A stretch of 64,000 nucleotides of DNA from Evansella vedderi (GCF_030813435.1 NZ_JAUSUG010000016.1:1-64000); one strand, 5' to 3'. Numbered from the stretch's first letter, positions 17,105 to 26,238 are shown. Program-made: numbers and translations. The notes: a model not told the origin generated them from the sequence alone.

Positions 17105-18016
17105 ATGAAATTAAAATTAATAGGTACTACGCTAGCCTTATCTTTTTCTTTACTGTTAACTGGCTGTGGTGAGGAAGAAACGGCACAGAATAATGGTAAT
17201 GAAGGAGAGGAGATTGTTAGCCTAGGTGAAGCGTTAGATTATACAATTACAGGTATTGAGCCTGGAGCAGGAATAATGGAACGTTCATTTAGCACTCTAG
17301 AGGAATATGAAAACTTAGAGGGATGGGAAATTCTAGAATCATCAACTGCAGGTATGTTAACGGAGCTAGATCAGGCAATTCAAAATGAACGACCAATTAT
17401 TGTAACGGGCTGGACTCCACACTACAAGTTTGCTTCTTTTGACTTAAAATTCTTAGAGGATCCAAAAGGGGTATTTGGTGGACTTGAGGACATAAATACA
17501 ATAGTAAGAAAAGGTTTGGAAGAGGATATGCCAAATGCGTATCAAGTTCTTGATCGTTTCTACTGGGAACCGGAAGATATGGAAGCAGTAATGCTTGCTG
17601 CACAAGAAAAGCCATTTGAAGAAGTAGCAAAAAATTGGGTAGAAGAGAATCAGGAGAAAGTAAATGAATGGACAGAAGGCGTAGAGATGGTAGATGGCAA
17701 AGCAATCGAATTAGTATTAACTCCGTGGGATACAGAACGTGCCTCTGCCCATGTAATGGAGGTTGTATTAGAACAACTTGGGTATAATGTAACATTAACA
17801 CCTGTCGACCCTGCTATTATGTTTCAGGCTATAGCTAATGGTGAAGGTGATGCATCCCTTGCTCCATGGTTACCTTTAACACACGGTTCTTTCTATGAAC
17901 AATATCAAGATGACATTGTTGACTTAGGACCGAACTTAACAGGTACAAGAATTGGTTATGTTGTTCCGGCATATATGGACATTGATTCCATTGAGGACTT
18001 ACCTCCAATAGAATAG
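17105..18016 (+). CDS. Glycine betaine/proline ABC transporter substrate-binding lipoprotein (OpuAC type), orphan
   Basis: From ATG 17105 (GGGAGAAGGA upstream) the protein has 303 residues with a lipoprotein signal ending LTGC. The two lobes occur in the swapped order of Bacillus OpuAC: the lobe with SSTAGMLTELDQAI and IIVTGWTPHYKF comes first, and the lobe with LGYNVTLTPVDPAIMFQAIANGEGDASLAPWLPLTH follows (described by position; key Trp residues in GWTPH, TPWDT and APWLP are candidates for the aromatic cage). It captures compatible solutes under osmotic stress. No ATPase or permease gene is beside it, so it must serve a transporter encoded elsewhere. Confidence 0.88.
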   Translation: MKLKLIGTTLALSFSLLLTGCGEEETAQNNGNEGEEIVSLGEALDYTITGIEPGAGIMERSFSTLEEYENLEGWEILESSTAGMLTELDQAIQNERPIIVTGWTPHYKFASFDLKFLEDPKGVFGGLEDINTIVRKGLEEDMPNAYQVLDRFYWEPEDMEAVMLAAQEKPFEEVAKNWVEENQEKVNEWTEGVEMVDGKAIELVLTPWDTERASAHVMEVVLEQLGYNVTLTPVDPAIMFQAIANGEGDASLAPWLPLTHGSFYEQYQDDIVDLGPNLTGTRIGYVVPAYMDIDSIEDLPPIE

Positions 18017-18025
18017 AAATAGGTA

Positions 18026-18066
18026 ATGGTCAGATTTACTTCTTTAAAAAGTAATCTGGCCATTTT
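18026..18066 (+). terminator. Rho-independent terminator after the betaine-receptor gene
   Basis: ATGGTCAGATTTACTT pairs with AAGTAATCTGGCCAT (one bulge), followed by TTTC. Confidence 0.7.
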
Positions 18067-18099
18067 CTTTATGGGAAATTTATGATTTTCTAGGTTTAA

Positions 18100-18268
18100 A
18101 TGATATAATAGTAGGGTAATAATTTAGAACTCATAGAGGCTTGGCTTCATCTCCAATAAAAGGAGGTGATGCCTGTAGTTATTACTGACCGTTAGTGTTA
18201 CCAACACCAAAATGTGAACGAGCTTTAGTGAACACTTGCTTTTGTTACGGCGCAGGTGTTTCTTTATT
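18100..18268 (+). other. Possible decayed type I toxin locus (holin-like small toxin leader)
   Basis: A TATAAT box near 18106 is followed by GGCTTCATCTCC and AAAAGGAGGTGATGCC, an arrangement in which the leader can mask the ribosome binding site, as in Bacillus holin-like type I toxin genes. The reading frame from ATG 18170 stops after eight codons. Downstream, GAACACTTGC and GCGCAGGTGTTTC form a terminator-like hairpin (about 18230-18262). The gap 18017-18521 holds no other gene that I can see. Confidence 0.35.
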
Positions 18269-18521
18269 ACGTGGACAAAAAAAGCGTCTGAGATGAGATG
18301 TATTACTTTTGACGTGGAACGTGTCCATAGGGTAAAGTGTTAACTTACGAAGGAAATCCATTAACAATATTATTAAAAGTTATTTCGTATTACGAAATAT
18401 TAGTATTTAGATATACTTAATGAAGGACAGAAAGAAATTAGACTCAGTTTTAAAGTTATAGATTTAGCTAGTAAATATTTTTTTTATTAGTTTAAAAGAT
18501 TATTAATTAGGAGTTTTTGTA

Positions 18522-19943
18522 ATGGAACAGAATGAAAATTATAGTAAGGTACTGATTGCGGGACTTCTGCTTACAGGGGCTTTTATTGCTGTTTTGAATC
18601 AAACATTAATGATTACAGCCATTCCGCCTCTCATGATTGAAATGAATATAACAGCAAATACGGGACAGTGGTTAACGACTGTGTTTATGCTGGTTATGGG
18701 TATTATGGTTCCCATTTCTGCTTTTTTAATTGAAAAATACACGACGCGACAGCTGTTCATGACGGCCATGGGGATCTTTACCCTTGGAACTGTGGTTGCT
18801 GCAATAGGGACAAATTTTCCTATCTTACTTACTGGTAGGATCATTCAGTCCATTGCAGCAGGGATCATGCTTCCCTTAATGCAGACGGTGTTTCTGCTGA
18901 TTTTCCCAGTAGAACGGAGGGGAGCGGCCATGGGGTATATTGGTCTTGTTATCTCCTTTGCACCAGCAATTGGGCCGACCCTGTCTGGTTGGGTGACAAC
19001 GAATTACGATTGGCGCTACATGTTCTGGGGAATTATTCCATTAGCCCTGATCATGTTGATTGTAGCGTATTTTAGTATGAGGAATGTGACAGAGCTAAAG
19101 AATCCGAAAGTCGATCCCCTATCGATTATGTTGTCTACCTTTGGTTTCGGGGGACTTCTTTTCGGTTTCACCAGTGCGGGGAATAATGGCTGGGGGAGCC
19201 CTCTGACAATAATCTTCTTGATTCTGGGGTCTTTAACGATTTTCCTTTTCATTAAGCGTCAGCTTGGGATAAGTCATCCTATGCTGGAATTCCGTGTCTT
19301 CAAAGCACGTATTTTTACTCTATCCACGATCATTTGCAGTATTGGATTTTTGGGACTTATTGGACTGGAGACACTCATTCCATTGTATATGCACAATATG
19401 CGCGGGTTTACAGCGATGGAGGCAGGAATTGTTTTGCTCCCAGGGGCACTGATCGCAGGTTTCATGGCTCCTATTACGGGACGAATTTTTGATAGATTCG
19501 GTGCACGGGTCTTAGCCATTCCTGGTCTAATCATTATGACTATTTCTACATTTGCTTTTCTGTTCATTGATACAACGACTTCTATTATGTATTTGAGCGT
19601 CATGTATGCTATCCGGATGTTTGGCTTCTCCATGGTGATGATGCCAGTGAACACGGCAGGGTTGAATCAAATACCGAGAAAACTGATACCACACGGGGCG
19701 GCGGTGACGAATACGATACGTCAGATGTCGGCATCTATCGGAACCGGGTTGTTAGTAACAACCATGACAACGGGGGAAAGGGTGGGCGCTAACATCCCTC
19801 AAATAGCGAATCCTGATATATTCGGAGCAATCATCGCATTTGGAATGATTGGTGTGTTGACATTTGTATCGTTGATTCTTTCCTTTAAAGTGAAACGAAC
19901 CTACCCGCCGACGGACGAAGAATGGGAAGCCAGTGCAGGTTAA
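18522..19943 (+). CDS. DHA2-family multidrug efflux MFS transporter (LmrB/EmrB-like)
   Basis: This 473-residue membrane protein has the 14-segment pattern of drug:H+ antiporter family 2. Early segments carry LNQTLMITAIPPLM (near residue 25) and WLTTVFMLVMGIMVPISAFL, with GRIIQSIAAGIMLPLMQTV (motif C/D region) and AIGPTLSGWVTTNYDWRYMF near residue 150. Such proteins export lipophilic drugs or toxic compounds. The substrate cannot be told from sequence. The start ATG follows AGGAG. A GNAT gene begins about 20 bp after its stop and may be co-transcribed. Confidence 0.88.
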   Translation: MEQNENYSKVLIAGLLLTGAFIAVLNQTLMITAIPPLMIEMNITANTGQWLTTVFMLVMGIMVPISAFLIEKYTTRQLFMTAMGIFTLGTVVAAIGTNFPILLTGRIIQSIAAGIMLPLMQTVFLLIFPVERRGAAMGYIGLVISFAPAIGPTLSGWVTTNYDWRYMFWGIIPLALIMLIVAYFSMRNVTELKNPKVDPLSIMLSTFGFGGLLFGFTSAGNNGWGSPLTIIFLILGSLTIFLFIKRQLGISHPMLEFRVFKARIFTLSTIICSIGFLGLIGLETLIPLYMHNMRGFTAMEAGIVLLPGALIAGFMAPITGRIFDRFGARVLAIPGLIIMTISTFAFLFIDTTTSIMYLSVMYAIRMFGFSMVMMPVNTAGLNQIPRKLIPHGAAVTNTIRQMSASIGTGLLVTTMTTGERVGANIPQIANPDIFGAIIAFGMIGVLTFVSLILSFKVKRTYPPTDEEWEASAG

Positions 19944-19962
19944 AGAAACGGGTGAATTTTCA

Positions 19963-20517
19963 ATGATAGAATTAAGATTTTTTCAAACTTCGGATTTTCA
20001 ACAGCTCATTCATTGGATAGACTCTCCTGAGTTCTTAATGCAATGGAGTGGACCTCATTTTCAGTATCCTTTAAATGAGGAGCAATTAGAGAATTATCTT
20101 AAAGACGCGAATAAGGAAAATGCTCATGAGTTGGTTTATAGTGTTGTTTATAAGGAAACGGGGAATGTCATTGGCCATATTTCCTTAGGAAAGATTGATA
20201 GGGAAAATAAATCAGCTAGAATTGGAAAAGTATTAGTTGGTGATGAAAAGGTACGGGGGAAAGGTGTTGGCCAACACATGATCACCGAGATGCTTAAACT
20301 TGCATTTGATGAGCTTAAATTACACAGAGTGAGCCTAGGAGTCTTTGATTTTAATACTTCGGCAATTGCTTGTTATGAAAAAGCAGGATTTGTTAAGGAA
20401 GGCCTCCTAAGGGAGTCAAGAAAAATGGGGGACCACTACTGGAGTTTGTGGGAAATGAGCATTTTGGAAAATGAATGGCTGGAAAAAATAAAGGAGCTTG
20501 AGCAACGTGATAATTAA
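19963..20517 (+). CDS. GNAT-family N-acetyltransferase (RimJ/RimL-like)
   Basis: From ATG 19963 the protein has 184 residues; a start at 19933 would overlap the MFS gene and lacks homologous sequence. It shows the GNAT acetyl-CoA loop as VRGKGVGQHMITEMLKLA (near residues 90-107) and the C-terminal YEKAGFVKEGLLRE motif typical of RimJ-like enzymes. It transfers acetyl groups to an amine of a protein or small molecule; target unknown. It may form an operon with the exporter upstream. Confidence 0.85.
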   Translation: MIELRFFQTSDFQQLIHWIDSPEFLMQWSGPHFQYPLNEEQLENYLKDANKENAHELVYSVVYKETGNVIGHISLGKIDRENKSARIGKVLVGDEKVRGKGVGQHMITEMLKLAFDELKLHRVSLGVFDFNTSAIACYEKAGFVKEGLLRESRKMGDHYWSLWEMSILENEWLEKIKELEQRDN

Positions 20518-20570
20518 CCCTTTCATATAATTGAAAATAAGGATTTTGAATGGCAAAGAATAGACGAAAG

Positions 20571-20612
20571 GAAAGCTTTACTTCAAGAAAGGAGTAAAGC
20601 TTTTCTATTTTA
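20571..20612 (+). terminator. Rho-independent terminator
   Basis: GAAAGCTTTACT (20571-20582) pairs with AGTAAAGCTTTTC (20593-20605), then TATTTTAAT. Confidence 0.8.
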
Positions 20613-20714
20613 ATATTATTTTTAATTATTTACTTTGGTTGGTTAGGGTTTGACAAAATAAGTGAGAAGGTCCGAAATAAATAAACTAAAAATAACAATT
20701 AAAGGGAGAATTTA

Positions 20715-21107
20715 ATGGTTGTTTCACTGTTTATCATTATTTTTACGTTTTTCCTTTTCCTTGGAAAAATCTCGTTAATAGTGTTTCTTGCAAGTAAAGC
20801 CTTTCCATTACATTTTTACTATGAATCTATTTCGTCTTTGTTTTTGTATAGTTTTCTTATGGTTCTATTCCCATTGTTTTTAATCATCATTGGTTATATT
20901 TTTGAATTATTTCTTGCTTTTTTCCAAAAAAATATAAATTCGGATGTTTTAGCTAAAGTGATAACGATTTCATTATTTGCTGTTTATTTGTTTATTATGG
21001 AACATCTTGTTAAAGGTGTTTCTATGTCGCCCTTTGCTATTGCGATTATTGGATTAACATGTATCCTATTATTTATTCGTGTTGAAATGATAAGTAAGAG
21101 GATCTGA
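20715..21107 (+). CDS. Small membrane protein of unknown function
   Basis: This 130-residue protein has four likely membrane segments and little else. A good ribosome binding site (AAAGGGAG) precedes ATG. No family was recognised. It is followed by another small membrane protein gene of similar size and orientation. Confidence 0.6.
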   Translation: MVVSLFIIIFTFFLFLGKISLIVFLASKAFPLHFYYESISSLFLYSFLMVLFPLFLIIIGYIFELFLAFFQKNINSDVLAKVITISLFAVYLFIMEHLVKGVSMSPFAIAIIGLTCILLFIRVEMISKRI

Positions 21108-21215
21108 GCTTACAATAAACATATTTATTATGCGTTCTTGTTCCAGTATTAGAGGGAATTCACCAATACTTAGGGAACTATATACATAGCTATGTTGTAG
21201 GAAAAGGGGTTAGTT

Positions 21216-21599
21216 ATGGAAAATATGGAGGAACAGGGAAAAGCACTACTTTCAAATATCATCACCATGTTGATTATTCACGGAGTTTTATCGATCTTTG
21301 TAGAAGCACTTATTTACAAAGATACTTTTGAAACAGCAGTAATCAATGCATTTTCCTTATCCGTTTATATCATTTTATTGTTATTAATGAACAAAGGCTA
21401 CATTTGGGTGAAAGTGATTAATATACTCATATTGTTTGTAAATGTTAGTTGGAGTATTATTTTTATTTTCAGAAATGCAGTGTCCACCTTTGAATCGGTA
21501 TGGATAGTCATTTCCATAATCGTTTATACCATCGCCCTCGTTTATTTATTATTTTCAAAGAGAATTTCTTGGTACATGCACTTTAAAAGAGATTATTAA
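21216..21599 (+). CDS. Small membrane protein of unknown function
   Basis: This 127-residue protein has four likely membrane segments, with an acidic start (MENMEEQGK) and a basic end (KRISWYMHFKRDY), suggesting an outside/inside orientation with both ends cytoplasmic. GAAAAGGGG precedes the ATG. I do not recognise a family. Its neighbour at 20715 has a similar layout but no obvious sequence similarity. Confidence 0.6.
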   Translation: MENMEEQGKALLSNIITMLIIHGVLSIFVEALIYKDTFETAVINAFSLSVYIILLLLMNKGYIWVKVINILILFVNVSWSIIFIFRNAVSTFESVWIVISIIVYTIALVYLLFSKRISWYMHFKRDY

Positions 21600-21642
21600 T
21601 TGATAGAATAGAACAAATGGTAGGAGTTTCTGTTTATGCTAT

Positions 21643-21690
21643 GAAAAAACCTGTCCCCTCGTACCTTTACTAAGGAGGACAGGTTTGACT
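21643..21690. terminator. Hairpin with AACCTGTCCCC/GGAGGACAGGTT
   Basis: AAACCTGTCC pairs with GGACAGGTTT around a 25-nt loop. It lies between convergent reading frames and could terminate the fragment at 21722-21873 on the minus strand. A similar GGACAGGTCC hairpin lies near 16900. Confidence 0.5.
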
Positions 21691-21721
21691 TTGTTGAAAA
21701 AGTATCCAAACAGTTAACAAG

Positions 21722-21873
21722 CTACTGGCCTTGCTCTTTCTTTTCCTTTTGTGTTTCTCTTCTGAACTTGTATTCGTCATCCATACCGTCAACGACAACA
21801 ATCAATTCTTCTCCAAAGTAGCCGTATATCTCCTGAACATTTTCTTCTGTGAATGGGTTTTGCTGACTTCTAT
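21722..21873 (-). pseudogene. C-terminal fragment of a small protein
   Basis: The minus strand reads QQNPFTEENVQEIYGYFGEE, then LIVVVDGMDDEYKFRRETQKEKKEQ to a TAG at 21722-21724; the composition looks coding. Upstream the frame meets TAG with no start codon between, so the N-terminus is missing or another start is used. Function unknown. The rest of the gap 21600-22011 holds only the hairpin above. Confidence 0.4.
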
Positions 21874-22011
21874 TGTATTTTTTCTTCTATCTCTAGAAAT
21901 ATTATTGTGTTGAGTTAATTATATTACGATTGGATAAAGTCAATATTAATATGGGAATGGAAACTGGAATAATGGAGCATAATAGCATAAAAATGTTATA
22001 GGGATGATGTT

Positions 22012-22524
22012 ATGATATACATATATAATGATTATGGTGGAACACATACTACAGCTTTGGCTGCTGCATATCATTTAAACCAATTACCTCAATCAGAAAG
22101 AAAACTTACGAAGGAAGAAATTTTAGATGTAGAATATTTTAATAAATTAACGAATAAAGACTTCGGAAAGCTCATTTTTCATGGTACGGATGAAGATGGC
22201 CATTCCGTTTACTCCATTGGTCGGAAAAGGAACAAACTTGTTGTACCCGCATTAAAAGAGTTGGCTTTACTATTAGATGATAAATTTCATTTTAATGAAA
22301 AAATAATATTATCCAATACATCACCAACGGTACCTATTGCCATGTCTATTGGAGGTTTTTTCTCAAGGGGATTAAAAATAGACTCCATAGGTGTGCCATT
22401 ATTAGTAAAAGGTGCCCAACAATGCTGTGATAATATTTACCGATTAGTTCAAAATACGAAAAAAATAGGACGAGGAGAAAATGGGGAAAAAGTAACTGTC
22501 TTAGAAAATAAAAACTACAAATAA
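22012..22524 (+). CDS. DUF3189-family protein
   Basis: This 170-residue cytoplasmic protein begins MIYIYNDYGGTHTTALAAAYHL, the typical opening of the DUF3189 family of Firmicutes. A second conserved block, VLLVKGAQ-like (VPLLVKGAQQCCDNIYRLV near residue 130), is present. The function of the family is not known to me. It stands alone and is followed by a strong terminator at 22549-22584. Confidence 0.75.
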   Translation: MIYIYNDYGGTHTTALAAAYHLNQLPQSERKLTKEEILDVEYFNKLTNKDFGKLIFHGTDEDGHSVYSIGRKRNKLVVPALKELALLLDDKFHFNEKIILSNTSPTVPIAMSIGGFFSRGLKIDSIGVPLLVKGAQQCCDNIYRLVQNTKKIGRGENGEKVTVLENKNYK

Positions 22525-22548
22525 TAGTTGTTGCTGCGAATAAATTAA

Positions 22549-22584
22549 GGCACCTGTTGGTAATCCCAACGGTGCCTTGTTTTT
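22549..22584. terminator. Bidirectional rho-independent terminator
   Basis: GGCACCTGTTGG (22549-22560) pairs with CCCAACGGTGCC (to 22576) and is followed by TTGTTTTT. It ends the DUF3189 gene and abuts the stop of the Gln-rich gene on the other strand. Confidence 0.85.
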
Positions 22585-22876
22585 ACTGCTGCTGATTTTG
22601 TTGTTGTTGTAATTGCTGTAGCTGCTGTGTTGCTTGCTGTAATTCCTGTTGTACCTGTTGAAATTGTTGTTGCTGTGCTGGTTGAGCAGCACTTTGAGCT
22701 TGCATTAATTGCTGTGTCGCTTGTTGTAGTTGCTGCTGTGCTTGTTGAATAGCTTGTGGACTAACTTGCTGTGCTGCTTGTTGAACTGCTTGTTGAGCTT
22801 GTTGGATTGCTTGTTGAGCCTGTTGAGTAGCTTGCTGTTGTTGTTGCTGTTGTTGTTGGTTCTGGTTCTGTTGCAT
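22583..22876 (-). CDS. Gln-rich low-complexity small protein
   Basis: Of three consecutive ATG codons, the third (22876) is best spaced from GGAGG (22884-22888), giving 97 residues. By count 58 of 97 residues are Gln; the rest are mostly Ala, Leu, Val, Ile and Thr, with one Glu and no Lys or Arg. QQAxQQAIQQAQQAV stretches suggest a helical coil. I recognise no family; a spore- or coat-related role could be imagined but is not shown. The strong ribosome binding site and intact frame through repetitive DNA support a real gene. Confidence 0.6.
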   Translation of the reverse strand: MQQNQNQQQQQQQQQATQQAQQAIQQAQQAVQQAAQQVSPQAIQQAQQQLQQATQQLMQAQSAAQPAQQQQFQQVQQELQQATQQLQQLQQQQNQQQ

Positions 22877-22973
22877 CATCATACCTCCATATGTAGTGAA
22901 ATAAATTACTTCTATATAGTCCCTTTTTGAAGTTTTAATTATACAATTTATTAATTTCTTTTTATTTTTTATT

Positions 22974-23711
22974 TTATTTGTCATTGCATAAATTTATTTT
23001 TAAAGTTGCCAAGAAAGGTAAATGATCGGAAGCTTGTAAATCATAAGCGTAAGAACCTGCATTCAATACTTCAACCTGGGGATTAACAAATATATAGTCT
23101 AACTTCATGGTGGGGCGTCTAGATGGGAACGTAAAGTTACTCTTATGATCAGTGTTAGTATCTTTTAATTGGCTAGTGATTAGTCGCCAACTTTTCGAAA
23201 ACGGCTTCATATTCCAATCTCCCATCATAATGGGAACATAATTACATGCTGCCACTGTTTCCAATATAAATTGCGTTTGTTTTTGGTGTAGAAACGGTGC
23301 CAAACTTAAATGTGTGACGAAAATGGTGAGAATTCTATTGTTCACTTTAATGTCCACTTCTAATAATGCTCTATCTTCGACTACTCGTGGTAAAAAATCA
23401 AAAGGGTGGTTTTTACTTTTAATAATTGGAAATTGGGTGAGTAGTGCATTACCGTATTGACGAATACTTGACTGCCCTTTACCCCGAAGTGTAATAGCTG
23501 GACCAAATACATATTCCATATTAAGGTCCTTTGCTAACCATTGCGCTTGATCTTCATAGTCACTTCTCTTAGAAAAGTGTTTATCCACCTCATTTAAGCC
23601 GATGATATTCGCTTTAGATGATTTAATAACGTTACTAATTCTTCTTAAATTGACCATTTTATCAAGACCTTTTCCGTGGTGAATATTAAAGGTTAAGACT
23701 TTTATTTGCAA
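22974..23711 (-). CDS. Endonuclease/exonuclease/phosphatase-family protein
   Basis: The 245-residue protein has the EEP-fold motifs in order: LTFNIHHGKG (Asn8 region), IGLNEVD (catalytic Glu, near residue 40), THLSL (near 133), GDWNMKP (near 163) and the C-terminal SDHLPFLA (near 229) with the catalytic Asp-His pair. These Mg-dependent enzymes cleave phosphodiester bonds of nucleic acids or lipids or inositol phosphates. No signal peptide is seen, so it is probably cytoplasmic. It starts at TTG behind AAGAAGGTGA. Confidence 0.85.
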   Translation of the reverse strand: MQIKVLTFNIHHGKGLDKMVNLRRISNVIKSSKANIIGLNEVDKHFSKRSDYEDQAQWLAKDLNMEYVFGPAITLRGKGQSSIRQYGNALLTQFPIIKSKNHPFDFLPRVVEDRALLEVDIKVNNRILTIFVTHLSLAPFLHQKQTQFILETVAACNYVPIMMGDWNMKPFSKSWRLITSQLKDTNTDHKSNFTFPSRRPTMKLDYIFVNPQVEVLNAGSYAYDLQASDHLPFLATLKINLCNDK

Positions 23712-23849
23712 ATGATCACCTTCTTTTTATCAACCTTTTCCTAAAGCTATAATACCCGATATTGATGGAAAAGATTTTCTTGATCTTAAGGCCGTCTACA
23801 TAATCACTTTTGGTTAACTCCTATCATCGCTCATATGGTTTAATTTTTA

Positions 23850-23890
23850 AAAAGAAGCGTAAAGATGATGTCATCACACTTCTTTTTCTT
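23850..23890 (-). terminator. Terminator of the cupin gene
   Basis: AAGAAGCGT and ACACTTCTT form a stem around GATGATGTCATC, itself self-complementary; on the minus strand a T-rich tail follows. Confidence 0.6.
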
Positions 23891-23892
23891 GG

Positions 23893-24210
23893 TTATAGGT
23901 TGATAGGGGTTTTAGGAGACATGACTAATATAGTGCATCCTGTTGGACTGATAGGTGCGTGATCACTGTTTGGCGGATAATACAAGTAGGACCCAGGACC
24001 ATATTCTTTTCCATTATCTTCGTATATTCCATCTATAACGAATACTTCTTCACCTTCCGGATGGCGGTGACGAGGATACCCTTTTCCTGGAGCAAAACGT
24101 AAAATAGCGCGAACTTCTCCAGGGTCGAATCGTAAAACAGCCATATCAACACCATCATTTACTGTTTTCCATTTAACTGAGTTTGTATCAATACTGTTCA
24201 TCTTGCTCAT
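23893..24210 (-). CDS. Cupin-domain protein (ChrR-type)
   Basis: This 105-residue single-domain cupin carries the metal-binding pattern YPRHRHPEGEEVFVIDG (His50, His52, Glu56 region) and the second motif YYPPNSDHAPISP. It resembles the ChrR cupin domain found in anti-sigma factors and in stand-alone acetylacetone-cleaving-type cupins. The substrate is unknown. TAGGAGGGA precedes its ATG. It stands alone between two terminators or repeats. Confidence 0.8.
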   Translation of the reverse strand: MSKMNSIDTNSVKWKTVNDGVDMAVLRFDPGEVRAILRFAPGKGYPRHRHPEGEEVFVIDGIYEDNGKEYGPGSYLYYPPNSDHAPISPTGCTILVMSPKTPINL

Positions 24211-24333
24211 TACAATCCCTCCTAATTGGGTTTATTACTAGGTACTATTACTAGGTTATAAACATATTCGGTATGGGGAGTTAAATTCCTGCTAAAAATT
24301 GGGTAGTTAGATTATTAAAAGGGGATATTGGAG

Positions 24334-24811
24334 TGCGAAGGAAGAGGAATAGACGGAATTTTCGTTTCAAAAGTGCAGATGAACCGTGAAAGAATGCTTT
24401 CGGGATTCATCAGAAGCCGGAAGTAAGATCAAGAATCGATGGAAAAGAAAAATCTTGCCCTCAGAAGCTGGAAGTGAGGACAAGAACTGATGGAAACAGA
24501 AAATCTTGTCCTCAGAATATAAATGCTATTATCATAATGAAGAGTAATTTTGTACATTCTTAAACAATCAAAAATGTCCGTAGTTAGCTTGACATTTACA
24601 ACATGCTGCAACGCGAAGGAAGAGCAACGGCCGGACTTGGCGTTACAAAAGGAGAAGTTGAAACGCGAAAGAAGAGTAACGGGCAGAACTCGCGTAACAA
24701 AAGGAGAAGTTGAAGCGCGAAAAAAGAGCAACGGGAAGAACTCGCGTTACAAAAGGGGAAGTTGAAACGTAAAAGAGGAGGAACAGCCGGAACTCGTGTT
24801 TCAACCGGTGA
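24334..24811. repeat. Intergenic tandem array A, 52-bp period (51 in the older part)
   Basis: The clean part begins at 24612 with units starting CGCGAAGG, CGCGAAAG, CGCGAAAA and CGTAAAAG at 24612, 24664, 24716 and 24768, exactly 52 bp apart. Each holds AACGCGAA and later CGCGTTAC, a dyad within the unit. Upstream, degenerate relatives start near 24334, 24385, 24437 and 24488 with 51-52 bp steps (for example CAGAAGCCGGAAGT and CAGAAGCTGGAAGT). The period is not a multiple of three and the short frames crossing it are not genes. It fills most of the 732-bp gap before the MFS gene at 24943. Confidence 0.85.
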
Positions 24812-24942
24812 TGATGATAAGCGAAGGTAGAATCTCCAAAGGATTTCGTGTTTCATATGGATATATTCTTATAAAAAACTGGTTCCTACCGTTAACTAAA
24901 AACCATACATATAGAGTAAAAAGCCTAACAGGGGTAGGTATC

Positions 24943-26181
24943 ATGGACAAACAAAATAGCCGGTTTAGGTGGGTTGTATTTGCTTCTGTATTGTTTACTT
25001 ATTTATTCATGTCGAGCCAACGAACCGCTCCAGGGTTGATCACGGACCAAATCATGTTGGACTTTAAAGTAACAGCAATAACCATTGGGCTACTGGCTAG
25101 TATTCAATTTTTTGTATATACGGCTTTGCAAATTCCCATGGGTTTTTTGGCTGATCGTTATGGCCCCAATTTTTTTCTCATCGTTGGTGCCATCCTTACT
25201 GGTTTAGGAACCATCCTTTATAGTCTTGGTACCCATGAATTTGTCTTATTTTTTGCTAGAATTTTAACTGGCATAGGGGATGCTACTATCTGGGTCAATA
25301 TGGTGTTAATACTGAGCCAGTGGTTTAAAGCAAAGGAATTTACACGGTTAATTGGTGTGACAGCCATGACAGGAAGTCTTGGCTTCCTTTTGGCAACAGT
25401 CCCTTTCGCCTTATGGATTGATTTCCTTGGTTGGAGGCCGGCTTTTTTCTCGGCAGGACTGCTCCTATGTTTATGTGGTATTCTCCTTTATTTTGTCCTC
25501 ATAAAAATACCTAAACAATCCGTATTTATAAAAAATGAAAAACAACGGGAAAAAACATGGAAGTTACTAAAAAGAATTTTTTCCAATCGACAAGCATGGG
25601 CTTTATTCCTTTGTCACTTTGGGATTGTGGGTACGTATGTAGGATTTATCAGCTCTTGGGGAGTGCCTTATGGAATGACGTTGTATGGAATGACACGTAC
25701 AGAAGCAAGTCAGCTGATCATGCTTGGACTGATCGGGGCACTTATTGGTGCTCCTCTAGCTAGTTCGATTGCTAGTCGATTAGAAACAATTAAACGCCCG
25801 TATATTGTGGTTCACATTATTCTATTATTGAGTTGGTCCGTCTTTCTTTTCTTTCATGGGAATCCTCCATTCTTCATGCTAATAATGCTTTTCTTTATTA
25901 TTGGCCTTTCGTATGGGGCGAATGCCTTAACCTTTGCTGCCGTTCGTCAATCTTTTCCTATAAAAGATTCAGGCATTGTCTCTGGGTTTGCGAATACGGG
26001 TGGATTTCTAAGTGCCGTGTTGCTGCCAAGTATTTTTGGAAAAGTATTGGACCATTTTCAAGCTGTTTCAGGTAGTATAAGTGCTGGATATTACTATGGT
26101 TTCATTACCCCAGTTGTCTTTTCTATAATTGGTTTGGTTGGAGTGATCTTATATAAGGAAAAACGTCACTTACAAAGATAA
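24943..26181 (+). CDS. MFS transporter
   Basis: The start at ATG 24943 (GGGGTAGG upstream) gives 412 residues; a longer frame from 24796 would run through the repeat array. Twelve membrane segments are likely. GFLADRYGPNFFLIVG (near residue 68) matches the MFS motif A loop, and RILTGIGDATIWVNMVLILSQWF follows the oxalate/formate-antiporter or nitrate-type pattern. It is probably an importer or antiporter of a small anion, but substrate is unknown. A small Cys protein gene follows. Confidence 0.85.
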   Translation: MDKQNSRFRWVVFASVLFTYLFMSSQRTAPGLITDQIMLDFKVTAITIGLLASIQFFVYTALQIPMGFLADRYGPNFFLIVGAILTGLGTILYSLGTHEFVLFFARILTGIGDATIWVNMVLILSQWFKAKEFTRLIGVTAMTGSLGFLLATVPFALWIDFLGWRPAFFSAGLLLCLCGILLYFVLIKIPKQSVFIKNEKQREKTWKLLKRIFSNRQAWALFLCHFGIVGTYVGFISSWGVPYGMTLYGMTRTEASQLIMLGLIGALIGAPLASSIASRLETIKRPYIVVHIILLLSWSVFLFFHGNPPFFMLIMLFFIIGLSYGANALTFAAVRQSFPIKDSGIVSGFANTGGFLSAVLLPSIFGKVLDHFQAVSGSISAGYYYGFITPVVFSIIGLVGVILYKEKRHLQR

Positions 26182-26238
26182 AACCAAATAGCCACATTTG
26201 ATGAATATATATTTGTAAAAGGGTAGGGGGTTAGTTGG

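Noticed and set aside
17105-18016. Aberrant, circularly permuted betaine receptor
   Set aside because: The swapped lobe order is the normal arrangement of Bacillus OpuAC, so it is not unusual.
22730-22930. Leu-rich plus-strand frame
   Set aside because: It is antisense to the CAA/CAG-rich Gln protein gene, whose ribosome binding site and stop are better supported.
24429-24856. Several short reading frames on both strands
   Set aside because: They cross the 52-bp array, which is not a multiple of three, and their products are artefacts of repeat words.
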